A stretch of 7,252 nt of DNA from Bacteroidota bacterium (GTDB taxonomy: Bacteria > Bacteroidota > Bacteroidia > Flavobacteriales_F > PHOS-HE28), in the NCBI GenBank assembly GCA_023418095.1, contig JAEZDL010000033.1, positions 1 to 7,252 of the forward strand, read 5' to 3'. Under the pieces are notes generated by a model, which was not told where the DNA came from, made no database searches, and saw only the letters and a list, made by a program, of their open reading frames with translations. A program made the position numbers and the translations under genes. Below, piece after piece: positions 1 to 6,824 of the stretch (the stretch's first letter is position 1; each line of letters opens with the position of its first letter).

Positions 1-30
1 ATCGGGCGTCAACTCCGGCTGAACGCTCAT
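1..30 (-). CDS. Possible 5' end of a divergent gene, truncated by the window edge
   Basis: On the minus strand an ATG at 30-28 opens a frame without stop to the window edge, giving only ten residues (MSVQPELTPD). An AGGA lies directly upstream of the ATG, and a good Bacteroidota -7 box on the same strand sits about 60 bases upstream at 97-90, which is why I list it. Ten codons carry no family information, so no function can be named. Alternatively these bases may be plain intergenic sequence or the end of another gene. Confidence is low. Confidence 0.3.
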   Translation of the reverse strand, partial: MSVQPELTPD

Positions 31-55
31 TCCTGGGCTGGTGTGTTATTGCCGG

Positions 56-71
56 TTCCTTTGTTCCTTTG
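56..71 (+). promoter_or_regulatory. Possible aroB promoter, duplicated TTCCTTTG
   Basis: TTCCTTTG occurs twice back to back (56-63 and 64-71). Each copy matches TAnnTTTG except for T in place of the A. The second copy would place a transcription start around 76 and give a leader of about 25 bases before the aroB ATG at 101. I see no convincing TTG at the right distance upstream. This is the best plus-strand candidate before aroB, but a weak one. Confidence 0.22.
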
Positions 72-89
72 GCACCGGCTGCGGGCGGC

Positions 90-117
90 CAAAAGTAAGA
101 ATGGGAGAAGTGCTGCA
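90..117 (-). promoter_or_regulatory. Candidate divergent promoter facing the left edge
   Basis: Reading the minus strand, TACTTTTG at 97-90 is an exact match to the Bacteroidota -7 consensus TAnnTTTG. Eighteen bases upstream is CTG (117-115), a two-of-three match to the -33 TTG. Transcription would start near 85 and leave a leader of about 55 bases before the ATG at 30. The element overlaps the aroB start codon on the other strand, so the two genes could interfere. It is inferred from sequence only. Confidence 0.4.
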
Positions 118-1225
118 GGATGCTACGCTGATCGATGCCGGGCGCCACCACGTGGTGGCCGGGAGCGGATCGCTGAAACGGCTCGCCTCCGATCTGGCCG
201 CGCTGGGTCCCAGCGTGAGATCCTTCCTTCTGGGCGATGAGAATACCCTGCACCATTGCCTTCCAGAACTCCTCGGGCGGGTAACACCCCTGCGATCGGC
301 CGAGGTCCTTTCCGTTCCGGCAGGTGAGCGATCGAAGAGCATCCAATGCGCACAGGAGATCTGGAAGGAACTGGCCGGCCATGCCGCCGATCGCCATGCC
401 GTGCTCATCAACCTTGGCGGCGGTGTGGTGAGCGATCTGGGCGGATTCGTTGCAGGTACCTACAAACGTGGCATCCGCACGATAAATGTGCCCACTTCGC
501 TCATGGGGATGGTGGATGCTGCGATCGGCGGAAAAACGGCGATCGATCTCAGCGGCATCAAGAACATCGTTGGGGTGTTCCATGATCCGATGGCCGTGTA
601 TGTGCACGTGCCGTTCCTCCGAACGCTCGGAAAACGGGAACTGCTCAACGGCGTGGCCGAAATGATCAAGCATGCGCTGATCGCCGATCGCGACCATTGG
701 GATGCGATCCGTTATGCGCAACTCCACGATCTGGCCGCACTGGAACAATTGATCATCAGATCCGCAGCGATCAAGTCCGGGATCGTGAAGGAGGATCCGC
801 ACGAGAAAGGAAAGCGCAAGCTTCTCAATTTCGGCCATACGATCGGGCATGGGATCGAAGCACATTCGTGGGAGACCGATCTTGGGCTGCTGCATGGCGA
901 AGCGATCGCCGTGGGAATGATCTGCGAAAGCTGGCTCAGCTGGCGGCTCGGCCTGCTCGATCGCGGGGCGTATGAAGCGATCCTGGCCTTCCTCTTCTCC
1001 TTGTACAGACCTTATCCGATCGATGCGAGCAGCCATCACCGGATACTGGAGATCATGCGCAACGACAAGAAATCAACGGAAGAACAATACCGCCTTACGC
1101 TGCTCACCGGGATCGGATCCGGCCAGGTGGACATACACATCACCGCGGCGCAGATCCAGGAAGCGTTGGAACATTACCGGATCCTGGTGCAGATGGGCGG
1201 CAAGGTTGAAAGTCTCGAACATTGA
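101..1225 (+). CDS. aroB: 3-dehydroquinate synthase
   Basis: Second step of the shikimate pathway: converts 3-deoxy-D-arabino-heptulosonate 7-phosphate to 3-dehydroquinate, with NAD+ and a divalent metal, in the cytosol. The frame gives 374 residues, near the usual 350-370. Visible family motifs are PAGERSKS (73-80), the nucleotide-binding GGGVVSDLGGF (106-116) with YKRGI following, NVPTSLMGMVDAAIGGKT (129-146), KNIVGVFHDP (154-163) and GVAEMIKH (184-191). The three expected metal ligands are present: Glu187, His246 in NFGHTIGH and His265 in LLHGE. The frame opens upstream at a GTG at 41, but homology begins only after the ATG at 101, which has an A-rich upstream context (AAAAGTAAGA), so I take 101. 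The stop overlaps the aroA start by one base, implying cotranslation of two steps of the same pathway. The gene is intact and dense in GATC. Identification is secure; the start is very likely. Confidence 0.97.
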   Translation: MGEVLQDATLIDAGRHHVVAGSGSLKRLASDLAALGPSVRSFLLGDENTLHHCLPELLGRVTPLRSAEVLSVPAGERSKSIQCAQEIWKELAGHAADRHAVLINLGGGVVSDLGGFVAGTYKRGIRTINVPTSLMGMVDAAIGGKTAIDLSGIKNIVGVFHDPMAVYVHVPFLRTLGKRELLNGVAEMIKHALIADRDHWDAIRYAQLHDLAALEQLIIRSAAIKSGIVKEDPHEKGKRKLLNFGHTIGHGIEAHSWETDLGLLHGEAIAVGMICESWLSWRLGLLDRGAYEAILAFLFSLYRPYPIDASSHHRILEIMRNDKKSTEEQYRLTLLTGIGSGQVDIHITAAQIQEALEHYRILVQMGGKVESLEH

Positions 1226-2463
1226 TGCGACCGGATCGGGAACAGATCCTGGTGCGGCCGCCCGATCGCCCGATCGATGTGAGCATCGGTCTGCCCGCAT
1301 CAAAAAGTATCAGCAACCGCGCACTCATCATCGCTTCACTTTGCGGATCACGAAATGCACTTCACGGTTTGAGCGATGCCGATGACACGGTGCGGCTCGA
1401 TCGGTTGTTGCGTGAGCGGCCACGGTTGATGGATTGCGGCGCTGGTGGCACCACGTTGCGATTCCTGCTCGCATGGGCTGCCATTCAGGAGGGATCTGAA
1501 CATGTGATCACCGGCATTCCGAGGTTGCTTGAAAGACCACACGATGATCTGGTGAATGCGTTGCGCGCGATCGGTGGAGAAGTGGTGCACGCCGCGGAAG
1601 GATTTCTGGTGAAAGGAAAACGGTTGAAAGGAGGGAAGGTCACGATGATCTCGCCCCGGAGCAGCCAGTTCGTCAGCGCACTGTTGCTGGTCGCGCCGTA
1701 CACGGAAGAAGGGATCGAGATCCTGTGGAAAGGTGAACGCAACAGCGAACCATACGTACGCATGACCTGCAGCATGATGGAGCGGTCCGGGGCCGTGGTG
1801 GATCTGCGCGAAGATCGGATCGGTGTGAGGCCAGGCACGTATTCAATGGATCGATATTCCGTTCCGCTTGATCGTAGCGCTGCTTCATTCTGGTATGAGA
1901 TCGCAGCTTTTTCCGGGCATGCGAGGATCGAACTTCCCGGCCTTTTCGATGACGGCCTGCAGGGTGATGCGGAAGCTGCGGAATTTTGGAGCAATTGGGT
2001 GAGCACGGATGTAATGGGGACGGGAACAGTGCTGAGATCCCGCGAAAGGCGATCCATCGATCGGCCAAAATTCGATCTAAGGAATTGCCCGGATCTATTC
2101 CAGCCGCTGGCCTTGAGTTGTGCCGGGCTTGGCGTGGAAGCGTCGTTCACCGGATTGGGAACGCTCCCGTTGAAAGAGACCGATCGGATCGCTGCCACGG
2201 GTAAAGTGCTTTCCATTTTTGGTGGAAGCATTCAGGAAAGTGATCAGCTCTTTCTGATCTCGCCGATCAACGACCTTCGAATTCCCGATCCGGTCATCAT
2301 CGATCCGGAAGGCGATCACCGCATGGCGATGTCTGCTGCGCCGTTGGCTCTTCTCACCGGTGGCATCCGCATCCTGGATCCAGTGGTGGTGGAGAAATCA
2401 TATCCCCGGTTCTGGGAACATCTCCGCGCTGCCGGCTTCAGCATAACACCCGTAACCGTATAA
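1225..2463 (+). CDS. aroA: 3-phosphoshikimate 1-carboxyvinyltransferase (EPSP synthase)
   Basis: Transfers the enolpyruvyl group of PEP to shikimate 3-phosphate, the sixth shikimate-pathway step. It has 412 residues, slightly short of but consistent with the family. Motifs in order: SKSISNR (26-32) with the Lys, Ser and Arg that bind substrate; GAGGTTLRF (72-80), equivalent to the NAGTAMRP loop; ERPHDDLVNAL (103-113); SSQF (146-149); CPDLFQPLAL (288-297) carrying the probable catalytic Asp290; LKETDR (316-321) with the catalytic Glu318; EGDHRMAMS (362-370); and a C-terminal EKSYPRF (390-396) with the expected Lys391. The loop at 72-80 has Thr, Leu and Phe where the E. coli enzyme has Ala, Met and Pro101. 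I believe such forms are common in Bacteroidota, so this is probably lineage-normal. The ATG at 1225 overlaps the aroB TGA; a TTG one codon earlier adds nothing. Very likely translated together with aroB. Confidence 0.97.
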   Translation: MRPDREQILVRPPDRPIDVSIGLPASKSISNRALIIASLCGSRNALHGLSDADDTVRLDRLLRERPRLMDCGAGGTTLRFLLAWAAIQEGSEHVITGIPRLLERPHDDLVNALRAIGGEVVHAAEGFLVKGKRLKGGKVTMISPRSSQFVSALLLVAPYTEEGIEILWKGERNSEPYVRMTCSMMERSGAVVDLREDRIGVRPGTYSMDRYSVPLDRSAASFWYEIAAFSGHARIELPGLFDDGLQGDAEAAEFWSNWVSTDVMGTGTVLRSRERRSIDRPKFDLRNCPDLFQPLALSCAGLGVEASFTGLGTLPLKETDRIAATGKVLSIFGGSIQESDQLFLISPINDLRIPDPVIIDPEGDHRMAMSAAPLALLTGGIRILDPVVVEKSYPRFWEHLRAAGFSITPVTV

Positions 2464-2530
2464 CAGGTATGGCCGGTTGGCGATCGGTGGCGAACTTCGT
2501 CCCGGTCCGATCAAACGGATCATTCACATC

Positions 2531-4207
2531 ATGGGCTTTCCATCGGATCTGGAGATAGCACAAAAAGCAACACTGCAACACATCTCGAAAGTCGCCGGGC
2601 GGATCGGTGTGGCAGAAGAACAGTTGGAATACTTCGGCCGCCACAAGGCGAAACTTCCGCTTTCGCTGATAGATGAGAAGAAGATCAGGAGATCGAAACT
2701 TGTGCTGGTCACCGCGCTTTCACCAACGCCCGCCGGTGAAGGAAAGACCACCACGAGCATCGGCCTTTGTGAAGGGATGAACAAGATCGGCCGGAAGGCG
2801 ATGGTGGTACTGCGCGAGCCATCGCTCGGGCCGGTCTTCGGCATGAAGGGTGGCGCCGCCGGCGGCGGCTACTCGCAGGTGGTTCCGATGGAGGACATCA
2901 ACCTGCATTTCACCGGTGACTTCAGCGCGATCGAAAAAGCGAACAACCTGCTGGCCGCGCTCATCGATAACAATCTGCAGAGCCGCACGCGCGGTCTGGG
3001 GATCGATCCGCGCACGATCAGTTGGAAACGGGTGATCGACATGAACGATCGTGCGTTGCGCAACATCGTGATCGGGCTGGGCGGTACCGGCAATGGAATG
3101 CCGCGTGAGGATGGTTTCAACATTACGGCCGCCAGCGAGGTGATGGCGATCCTGTGCCTGGCCAACGACATCGAGGACCTGAAGAAGAGGTTGGGCAACA
3201 TCTACGTGGGCAACACCATCGATCGCAGACCGATCTATGCGCGCGACCTGAACGCACAAGGTGCCATGGCGCTGTTGCTGAAGGATGCGATCAAGCCCAA
3301 CCTGGTGCAAACGCTGGAAGGCAATCCGGCGATCCTGCATGGCGGGCCGTTCGCCAACATCGCGCAAGGCGTGAACAGCGTGCTCGCCACCAAGATGGGC
3401 CTCAGCCTCGCCGATGTGGTGATCACCGAAGCTGGTTTCGGCGCGGATCTCGGTGCGGAAAAGTTCTTCGACATAAAGTGCCGCGCGGCAGGGCTCGAAC
3501 CACATGCTGCGGTGATCGTGGCCACGATCCGCGCGCTGCGTTACCATGGTGGCGCGGATATCAAGGAGATCGGCGTGGCCAGTTCCGATCGCGTGCGCAA
3601 GGGATTGGCGAATCTCGGGCGTCACATCGAGAACATGGCCCTGTTCGGCGTGAAATGCGTGGTGGCGATCAACCATTTCCCCACGGATACGCAGGAAGAG
3701 ATCGACCTGGTGAAAGCGTTCTGCATGGAACACGATACCGTTGCCGTGCTCGCGGAAGGTTTTGCGAAAGGCGGGGACGGAATGACCGCGCTGGCCGACG
3801 CTGTGATGGAAACGATCAGCGAAGGACGTTCACAGTTCAAGCCACTTTATCCGTTGGATATCCCGGTGAAGGACAAGATCGAGAAGATCGCGCGTGCGAT
3901 CTACCGCGCCAACGAAGTGAGCTACAGCAGCGAAGCACTTTCCGCGCTCAAGCGGATCGAAAAACTGGGGCTCGATGGATTGCCTGTGTGCATCGCGAAG
4001 ACGCAGTATTCATTCAGCGATGATCCGGCGCTGCGCAACGCGCCCACCGGTCATGGCATCCATGTGAACGATATGGAGATCGCTGCCGGCGCAGGTTTCG
4101 TTGTGCCGATCCTCGGGAAGATGATGCGTATGCCGGGCCTTCCTGAAACGCCGGCTTCTGAAACGATGGACATCGATGTGAACGGCATTATCTCGGGGTT
4201 GAGCTGA
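2531..4207 (+). CDS. fhs: Formate--tetrahydrofolate ligase
   Basis: Uses ATP to join formate to tetrahydrofolate, making 10-formyl-THF for purine synthesis and initiator Met-tRNA formylation; cytosolic, normally a homotetramer. The protein has 558 residues, the usual family length. Signatures: the N-terminal SDLEIAQ typical of the family (5-11), the P-loop TPAGEGKTT (66-74), REPSLGPVFG (95-104), the first family signature GMKGGAAGGGY (104-114), MEDINLHFTGD (120-130) and the second signature VATIRALRYHGG (330-341). The frame extends upstream to a TTG at 2477, but those 18 extra codons resemble nothing and family homology starts at the ATG at 2531. It follows aroA after 67 bases with no recognisable promoter between, so it is probably cotranscribed. 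No other one-carbon or acetogenesis genes are nearby, so a biosynthetic role is more likely than Wood-Ljungdahl carbon fixation. Intact. Confidence 0.97.
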   Translation: MGFPSDLEIAQKATLQHISKVAGRIGVAEEQLEYFGRHKAKLPLSLIDEKKIRRSKLVLVTALSPTPAGEGKTTTSIGLCEGMNKIGRKAMVVLREPSLGPVFGMKGGAAGGGYSQVVPMEDINLHFTGDFSAIEKANNLLAALIDNNLQSRTRGLGIDPRTISWKRVIDMNDRALRNIVIGLGGTGNGMPREDGFNITAASEVMAILCLANDIEDLKKRLGNIYVGNTIDRRPIYARDLNAQGAMALLLKDAIKPNLVQTLEGNPAILHGGPFANIAQGVNSVLATKMGLSLADVVITEAGFGADLGAEKFFDIKCRAAGLEPHAAVIVATIRALRYHGGADIKEIGVASSDRVRKGLANLGRHIENMALFGVKCVVAINHFPTDTQEEIDLVKAFCMEHDTVAVLAEGFAKGGDGMTALADAVMETISEGRSQFKPLYPLDIPVKDKIEKIARAIYRANEVSYSSEALSALKRIEKLGLDGLPVCIAKTQYSFSDDPALRNAPTGHGIHVNDMEIAAGAGFVVPILGKMMRMPGLPETPASETMDIDVNGIISGLS

Positions 4208-4242
4208 TCGCGACCCGTAATACCCAGCAGTATCTTCAACGA

Positions 4243-5028
4243 ATGGCCGGCAAACTTCCCGCTGCGCTCGATCGATGGGATGAGATCTTCGATCGGGATC
4301 GTCGGCAGCGGATAATCCTTTGTCTCGATTATGATGGCACATTAACGCCCATCGTGACCAACTACAACGAAGCGATCATTTCCGATCGGATGCGCGCTCT
4401 GGTGCATGCGCTGGCGCGAAAGATGCCGGTCGCGATCATCAGTGGCCGCGATGTTCCGTTCATTCAACAGCACATGCGGCTTCCGGAAGCATATTACGCC
4501 GGCAGTCATGGCTTCGAGGTGATCGGGCCGAACGCGTACAGGCATGAGTTGGAGGAAGCTGGAAGAATATTGCCGATCCTCGATCGGGTGGAAAATGAGA
4601 TGCGGGAATTCGCCAGGTCGATCCCCGGAGTTGAGATCGAGCGGAAGAAATTCGCCATGGCGGTGCATTTCCGCAAGGCGAACGAGGAGCAGAGACCGGC
4701 GGTGGAGCAGAAGGTGGCCGGGGTGTTGCAGGCCAATGATCGATTGAAAGCAGGGAAAGGGAAGATGCTCCTTGAATTGAAACCTGCGATCGACTGGCAC
4801 AAGGGCAAAGCGTTGGACCTGATCGTGAACGAACTCGATCCGGAGAGAAGTTCAAGGGTGATCTTCATTGGCGACGATATCACCGACGAGGATGCGTTCA
4901 GGGTGCTGAATGATGATGATGTGGGGATCTTCGTTGGTGAACCGGAGCACAGTTCGGCAGCGCACTATCAGTTGAAGGATGTGGCGGAGGTGGAAGCGTT
5001 CCTGAACAAGTTGAACGATCGGTTTTGA
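4243..5028 (+). CDS. otsB: Trehalose-6-phosphate phosphatase (OtsB-type, HAD superfamily)
   Basis: Predicted to dephosphorylate trehalose 6-phosphate to trehalose, a compatible solute and stress protectant, in the cytosol. The protein has 261 residues, typical of OtsB. HAD motif I is LDYDGTLTPI (28-37) with nucleophile Asp29 and Asp31. Motif II is IISGRD (65-70) with Ser67. Lys187 in the WHKGKAL segment fits motif III. Motif IV is GDDITDEDAF (210-219), the T6P-phosphatase version of the metal-binding loop. AGSHGFEV (near residue 86) matches the conserved segment at the cap junction. It starts 35 bases after fhs, with no Shine-Dalgarno but CTTCAACGA before the ATG. No trehalose-6-phosphate synthase (otsA) is in the window, so the partner must be elsewhere or the substrate may differ. 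A related HAD sugar phosphatase is the alternative, but motif IV makes OtsB much the best fit. Confidence 0.92.
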   Translation: MAGKLPAALDRWDEIFDRDRRQRIILCLDYDGTLTPIVTNYNEAIISDRMRALVHALARKMPVAIISGRDVPFIQQHMRLPEAYYAGSHGFEVIGPNAYRHELEEAGRILPILDRVENEMREFARSIPGVEIERKKFAMAVHFRKANEEQRPAVEQKVAGVLQANDRLKAGKGKMLLELKPAIDWHKGKALDLIVNELDPERSSRVIFIGDDITDEDAFRVLNDDDVGIFVGEPEHSSAAHYQLKDVAEVEAFLNKLNDRF

Positions 5029-5055
5029 TCCGGGGATCCTCCACATTCATCTTTG
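5024..5055 (+). promoter_or_regulatory. Promoter of mtgA, embedded in the otsB stop
   Basis: TTTG at 5024-5027 (sharing bases with the otsB TGA stop), a 20-base spacer, then CATCTTTG at 5048-5055, which matches TAnnTTTG except for the first T. Transcription would be expected a few bases after 5055, that is at about 5059-5062, which coincides with the mtgA GTG start at 5060. The message would then be leaderless or nearly so. Spacing and both boxes agree with the rRNA promoters further down. Confidence 0.55.
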
Positions 5056-5059
5056 CACC

Positions 5060-5782
5060 GTGCGTAGCAAAGTGATCGGATCCATACGCGTGGCCGGGGC
5101 CATCGGGTTTTGGGTGATCATCGTGTCCGTTCTCTGGGTGGGCCTGCTTGGGCTTGTGGATCCACCGGTCACCTGGCACATGGCCGATCGGTGCAATGAA
5201 TATGGATCGGTGCGGCGCGAGAATATTCCGCTCAGGAAAGTCTCACGTTCACTTCCGCTTGCGGTGATCGCATCAGAAGATCAGCGGTTCATGATGCATG
5301 GTGGCTTCGCATGGGATGCGATGCGACAGGCGATGGAAAAGAACAGGAAAGGCCGGCGGGTGAAGGGTGCTAGCACGATAAGTCAGCAGACCGCCAAGAA
5401 TGTCTTCCTCTGGCACGGCCGCAATTACCTGCGCAAGGGGATCGAAGCATGGTTCACGTTGCTGATCGAATTTTTCTGGAACAAGGAAAGGATCCTGGAA
5501 GTGTATCTCAATACAGCGGAAATGGGGAAGGGGATCTTCGGCGCTGAAGCAGCCGCACAGCATTGCTTCGACCGATCGGCCGCCAGGCTCACCGCCTCGC
5601 AAGCCGCGCTCATCACGGCCACGCTCCCGAATCCCATCAGGTACGATTGCGAACGGCCGGGACCTTATATACAGGGCAGACAACAGTGGACGTTGAGGCA
5701 GATGCGTAACATTGGTGATGTATTCGATCCGGCGATAAGGCAAGCGCAGCGTGACCGTTTGGATCGGAAGGAAAGGAAGTAA
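5060..5782 (+). CDS. mtgA: Monofunctional biosynthetic peptidoglycan glycosyltransferase (GT51)
   Basis: Polymerises lipid II into glycan strands at the periplasmic face of the inner membrane, without a transpeptidase domain. The 240 residues include one N-terminal membrane anchor (about 12-33, AGAIGFWVII onward) after a short basic tail, as expected for MtgA. GT51 motifs follow: SEDQRFMMHGGF (72-83) with catalytic Glu73, GASTISQQTAKNVFLW (103-118), and RILEVYLNTAEMGKGIFG (144-161) with the second conserved Glu154. The protein ends soon after the domain, so it is not a truncated bifunctional PBP. The start is GTG; the next Met (41) lies beyond the anchor, so GTG is favoured. Its own promoter ends four bases before this start. 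The SDR gene follows after 22 bases and is probably cotranscribed. The family is clear; the symbol follows the usual naming of monofunctional GT51 enzymes. Confidence 0.94.
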   Translation: MRSKVIGSIRVAGAIGFWVIIVSVLWVGLLGLVDPPVTWHMADRCNEYGSVRRENIPLRKVSRSLPLAVIASEDQRFMMHGGFAWDAMRQAMEKNRKGRRVKGASTISQQTAKNVFLWHGRNYLRKGIEAWFTLLIEFFWNKERILEVYLNTAEMGKGIFGAEAAAQHCFDRSAARLTASQAALITATLPNPIRYDCERPGPYIQGRQQWTLRQMRNIGDVFDPAIRQAQRDRLDRKERK

Positions 5783-5804
5783 CACTTCAGAAACGAACAT
5801 AAGA

Positions 5805-6506
5805 ATGGAGCGATCAGAAATAGTAGTGGTAACCGGAGCATCACGCGGTATCGGATCGGCCACTGTGGAAGCCTTGGTGCGGGAGCACGGTAAAAAGGTC
5901 GTAGCCATTTCCCGCGATCATAGGGGCCTTCACCGCCTGATCGAGATGCATCCTGGTGAAGTGGAGGCCTTACAAATGGACATTTCAACCGAAGATGCTC
6001 CAATTCGCATCAAGGAACATGTGGCTGGCCGGCGCGTCCGCGCGCTGGTGCACAATGCAGGATTGCTCCATTCAAAGCCCATGGGCGAACATGCCGCCCG
6101 CGATCTGCAACATCTCTTCAATGTGAACGTGGTCGCTCCGTTGTTGATCACACAGGCGCTGTTGGATGTTCTGGATGGCGATCCGGCGGGACACATCGTA
6201 CATATAGGAAGCATGGGCGGATTCCAGGACAGTGTGAAATTCCCCGGATTGGTGGCTTACAGCGCCAGCAAGGCCGCACTGGCCTGCCAGGCCCAATGCC
6301 TCGCGGAGGAATTCAGTTCCCGATCCATCAGGAGCAACTGCCTTGCCTTGGGATCGGTGGATACCGAGATGCTGCGGGCCGCCTTCCCGGGTTACAAAGC
6401 CGCAATGGCCGCTGTGGAGATGGGATCTTTCATCGCGCGGTTCGCCTTGGAAGGACACCACCTCTTCAACGGCAAGGTCCTTCCAGTAGCAACGAGCACC
6501 CCGTAA
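5805..6506 (+). CDS. Short-chain dehydrogenase/reductase (SDR), classical type
   Basis: An NAD(P)-dependent Rossmann-fold oxidoreductase of 233 residues, the normal length for classical SDRs. The cofactor motif TGASRGIG is at 10-17, the adenine-contacting Asp59 follows a beta strand, and the NNAG motif appears as HNAG (83-86). The catalytic tetrad is complete: Asn108, Ser136, Tyr152 and Lys156 (YSASK). Ser36-Arg37 after the second strand hint at a preference for NADP. The substrate cannot be read from sequence; fatty-acyl, sugar or pterin substrates are all possible. The frame begins upstream inside mtgA, but the motif-proximal ATG at 5805 lies in TAAGAATGG, nearly identical to the aroB start context, and is preferred. 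It sits 22 bases after mtgA with no promoter of its own. Its stop is only 18 bases before the -33 box of the first rRNA promoter, and no terminator is visible between. Confidence 0.9.
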   Translation: MERSEIVVVTGASRGIGSATVEALVREHGKKVVAISRDHRGLHRLIEMHPGEVEALQMDISTEDAPIRIKEHVAGRRVRALVHNAGLLHSKPMGEHAARDLQHLFNVNVVAPLLITQALLDVLDGDPAGHIVHIGSMGGFQDSVKFPGLVAYSASKAALACQAQCLAEEFSSRSIRSNCLALGSVDTEMLRAAFPGYKAAMAAVEMGSFIARFALEGHHLFNGKVLPVATSTP

Positions 6507-6524
6507 GTATAAAGTCTGCAGGTG

Positions 6525-6554
6525 TTGGCGATTCCGGTAAAAGATGTATCTTTG
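6525..6554 (+). promoter_or_regulatory. rRNA promoter P1
   Basis: TTG at 6525-6527, a 19-base spacer and TATCTTTG at 6547-6554: an exact Bacteroidota primary-sigma promoter. It begins 18 bases after the SDR stop. Immediately downstream is a CCCC-GAAA-GGGG hairpin (6558-6569) and then a boxA-like element. It is the most distal of four promoters pointing at the 16S gene, about 615 bases upstream. Confidence 0.75.
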
Positions 6555-6557
6555 CCG

Positions 6558-6721
6558 CCCCGAAAGGGGAAGTTCTTTAAAGATCAGGTGACAAGGCCGG
6601 TAGGCCATGAAGCCATGATCGCCTGAGGCGCCGAAAGAGGGGACAGGGATCCCCGGTTCCATGCGCTCATCCACAGGAGCTGCTCTTCGGGAGCCGGCTC
6701 CAAGCGAAAAGATTATTTCGC
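6558..6721 (+). ncRNA. Hairpin-rich segment after P1, leader domain or small RNA
   Basis: Successive stems are CCCC-GAAA-GGGG (6558-6569); an eight-pair stem of TCAGGTGA (6584-6591) with TCGCCTGA (6619-6626), one G-T pair, enclosing a GGCC-GGTA-GGCC hairpin; GGGGA/TCCCC (6639-6654); a nested GGAGC/GCTCC plus GCTC/GAGC hairpin with a TTCGG loop (6676-6701); and GCGAAA/TTTCGC (6704-6721). It begins at P1 and ends just before P2. It may be only the distal part of the pre-rRNA leader. It does not show the hallmarks of SRP RNA, tmRNA or RNase P RNA. A separate small RNA is possible, but no U-tract terminator is seen at its end. Confidence 0.3.
6572..6583 (+). promoter_or_regulatory. boxA-like element 1, after P1
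   Basis: GTTCTTTAAAGA resembles the rRNA antitermination boxA (E. coli TGCTCTTTAACA, B. subtilis TGTTCTTTGAAA). It lies 18 bases after the P1 -7 box, directly after the CCCC-GAAA-GGGG hairpin. TCTTTAAAGA within it is also a perfect palindrome. The role is inferred from sequence and position. Confidence 0.45.
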
Positions 6722-6728
6722 AGCAGGA

Positions 6729-6759
6729 TTTGGAGATATCGAACTTCTCCTTACCTTTG
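6729..6759 (+). promoter_or_regulatory. rRNA promoter P2
   Basis: TTTG at 6729-6732, a 19-base spacer and TACCTTTG at 6752-6759, both boxes perfect. An A/T-rich stretch (6707-6718) lies upstream and could act like an UP element. A CCCG-CTTT-CGGG hairpin (6763-6774) follows at or near the expected start of the transcript. It is the first copy of a tandem promoter repeat; unlike P1 and P3, it has no boxA-like sequence close behind it. Confidence 0.8.
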
Positions 6760-6824
6760 CGGCCCGCTTTCGGGAATGACCGGGGCGAAGTCACTGAAAA
6801 GGGTGATTGAAATGCTGAAAGGAT

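Noticed and set aside
41..100. N-terminal extension of aroB from the GTG at 41
   Set aside because: The 20 extra residues are Cys- and Arg-rich and outside family homology; the ATG at 101 gives a normal-length enzyme.
1296..1305. EPSP synthase as an atypical glyphosate-related variant because of Phe in place of Pro101
   Set aside because: Phe after the loop Arg appears normal for related bacteria as far as I recall, and sensitivity cannot be judged from sequence alone.
2469..2558. Short frame (ATG at 2469, 29 codons) before fhs as a possible leader peptide
   Set aside because: No run of regulatory codons, no attenuator hairpins, and it overlaps the fhs start in another frame.
2720..3733. 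Minus-strand open frame of 337 codons inside fhs
   Set aside because: It is entirely antisense to a gene with complete family signatures, and its protein is rich in His, Arg and Ala with no recognisable motif. It is a shadow of codon bias.
3154..4023. Plus-strand open frame of 289 codons in another frame of fhs
   Set aside because: Arg/Gly-rich composition typical of a shifted frame in GC-rich DNA; no domain visible and it overlaps a well-supported gene.
4226..4233. TATCTTCA before otsB as a promoter
   Set aside because: Two mismatches in the essential TTTG and no TTG at a suitable distance.
6584..6701. SRP RNA, tmRNA or 6S RNA in the hairpin block
   Set aside because: The SRP GGAAGGAAGC core, a tmRNA tRNA-like end and a long 6S-like rod with a central bubble are all absent.
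6072..6794. Minus-strand open frame of 240 codons across the SDR end and the rRNA leader
   Set aside because: It runs through SDR catalytic codons and promoters P1 and P2 on the opposite strand, with no recognisable protein features.
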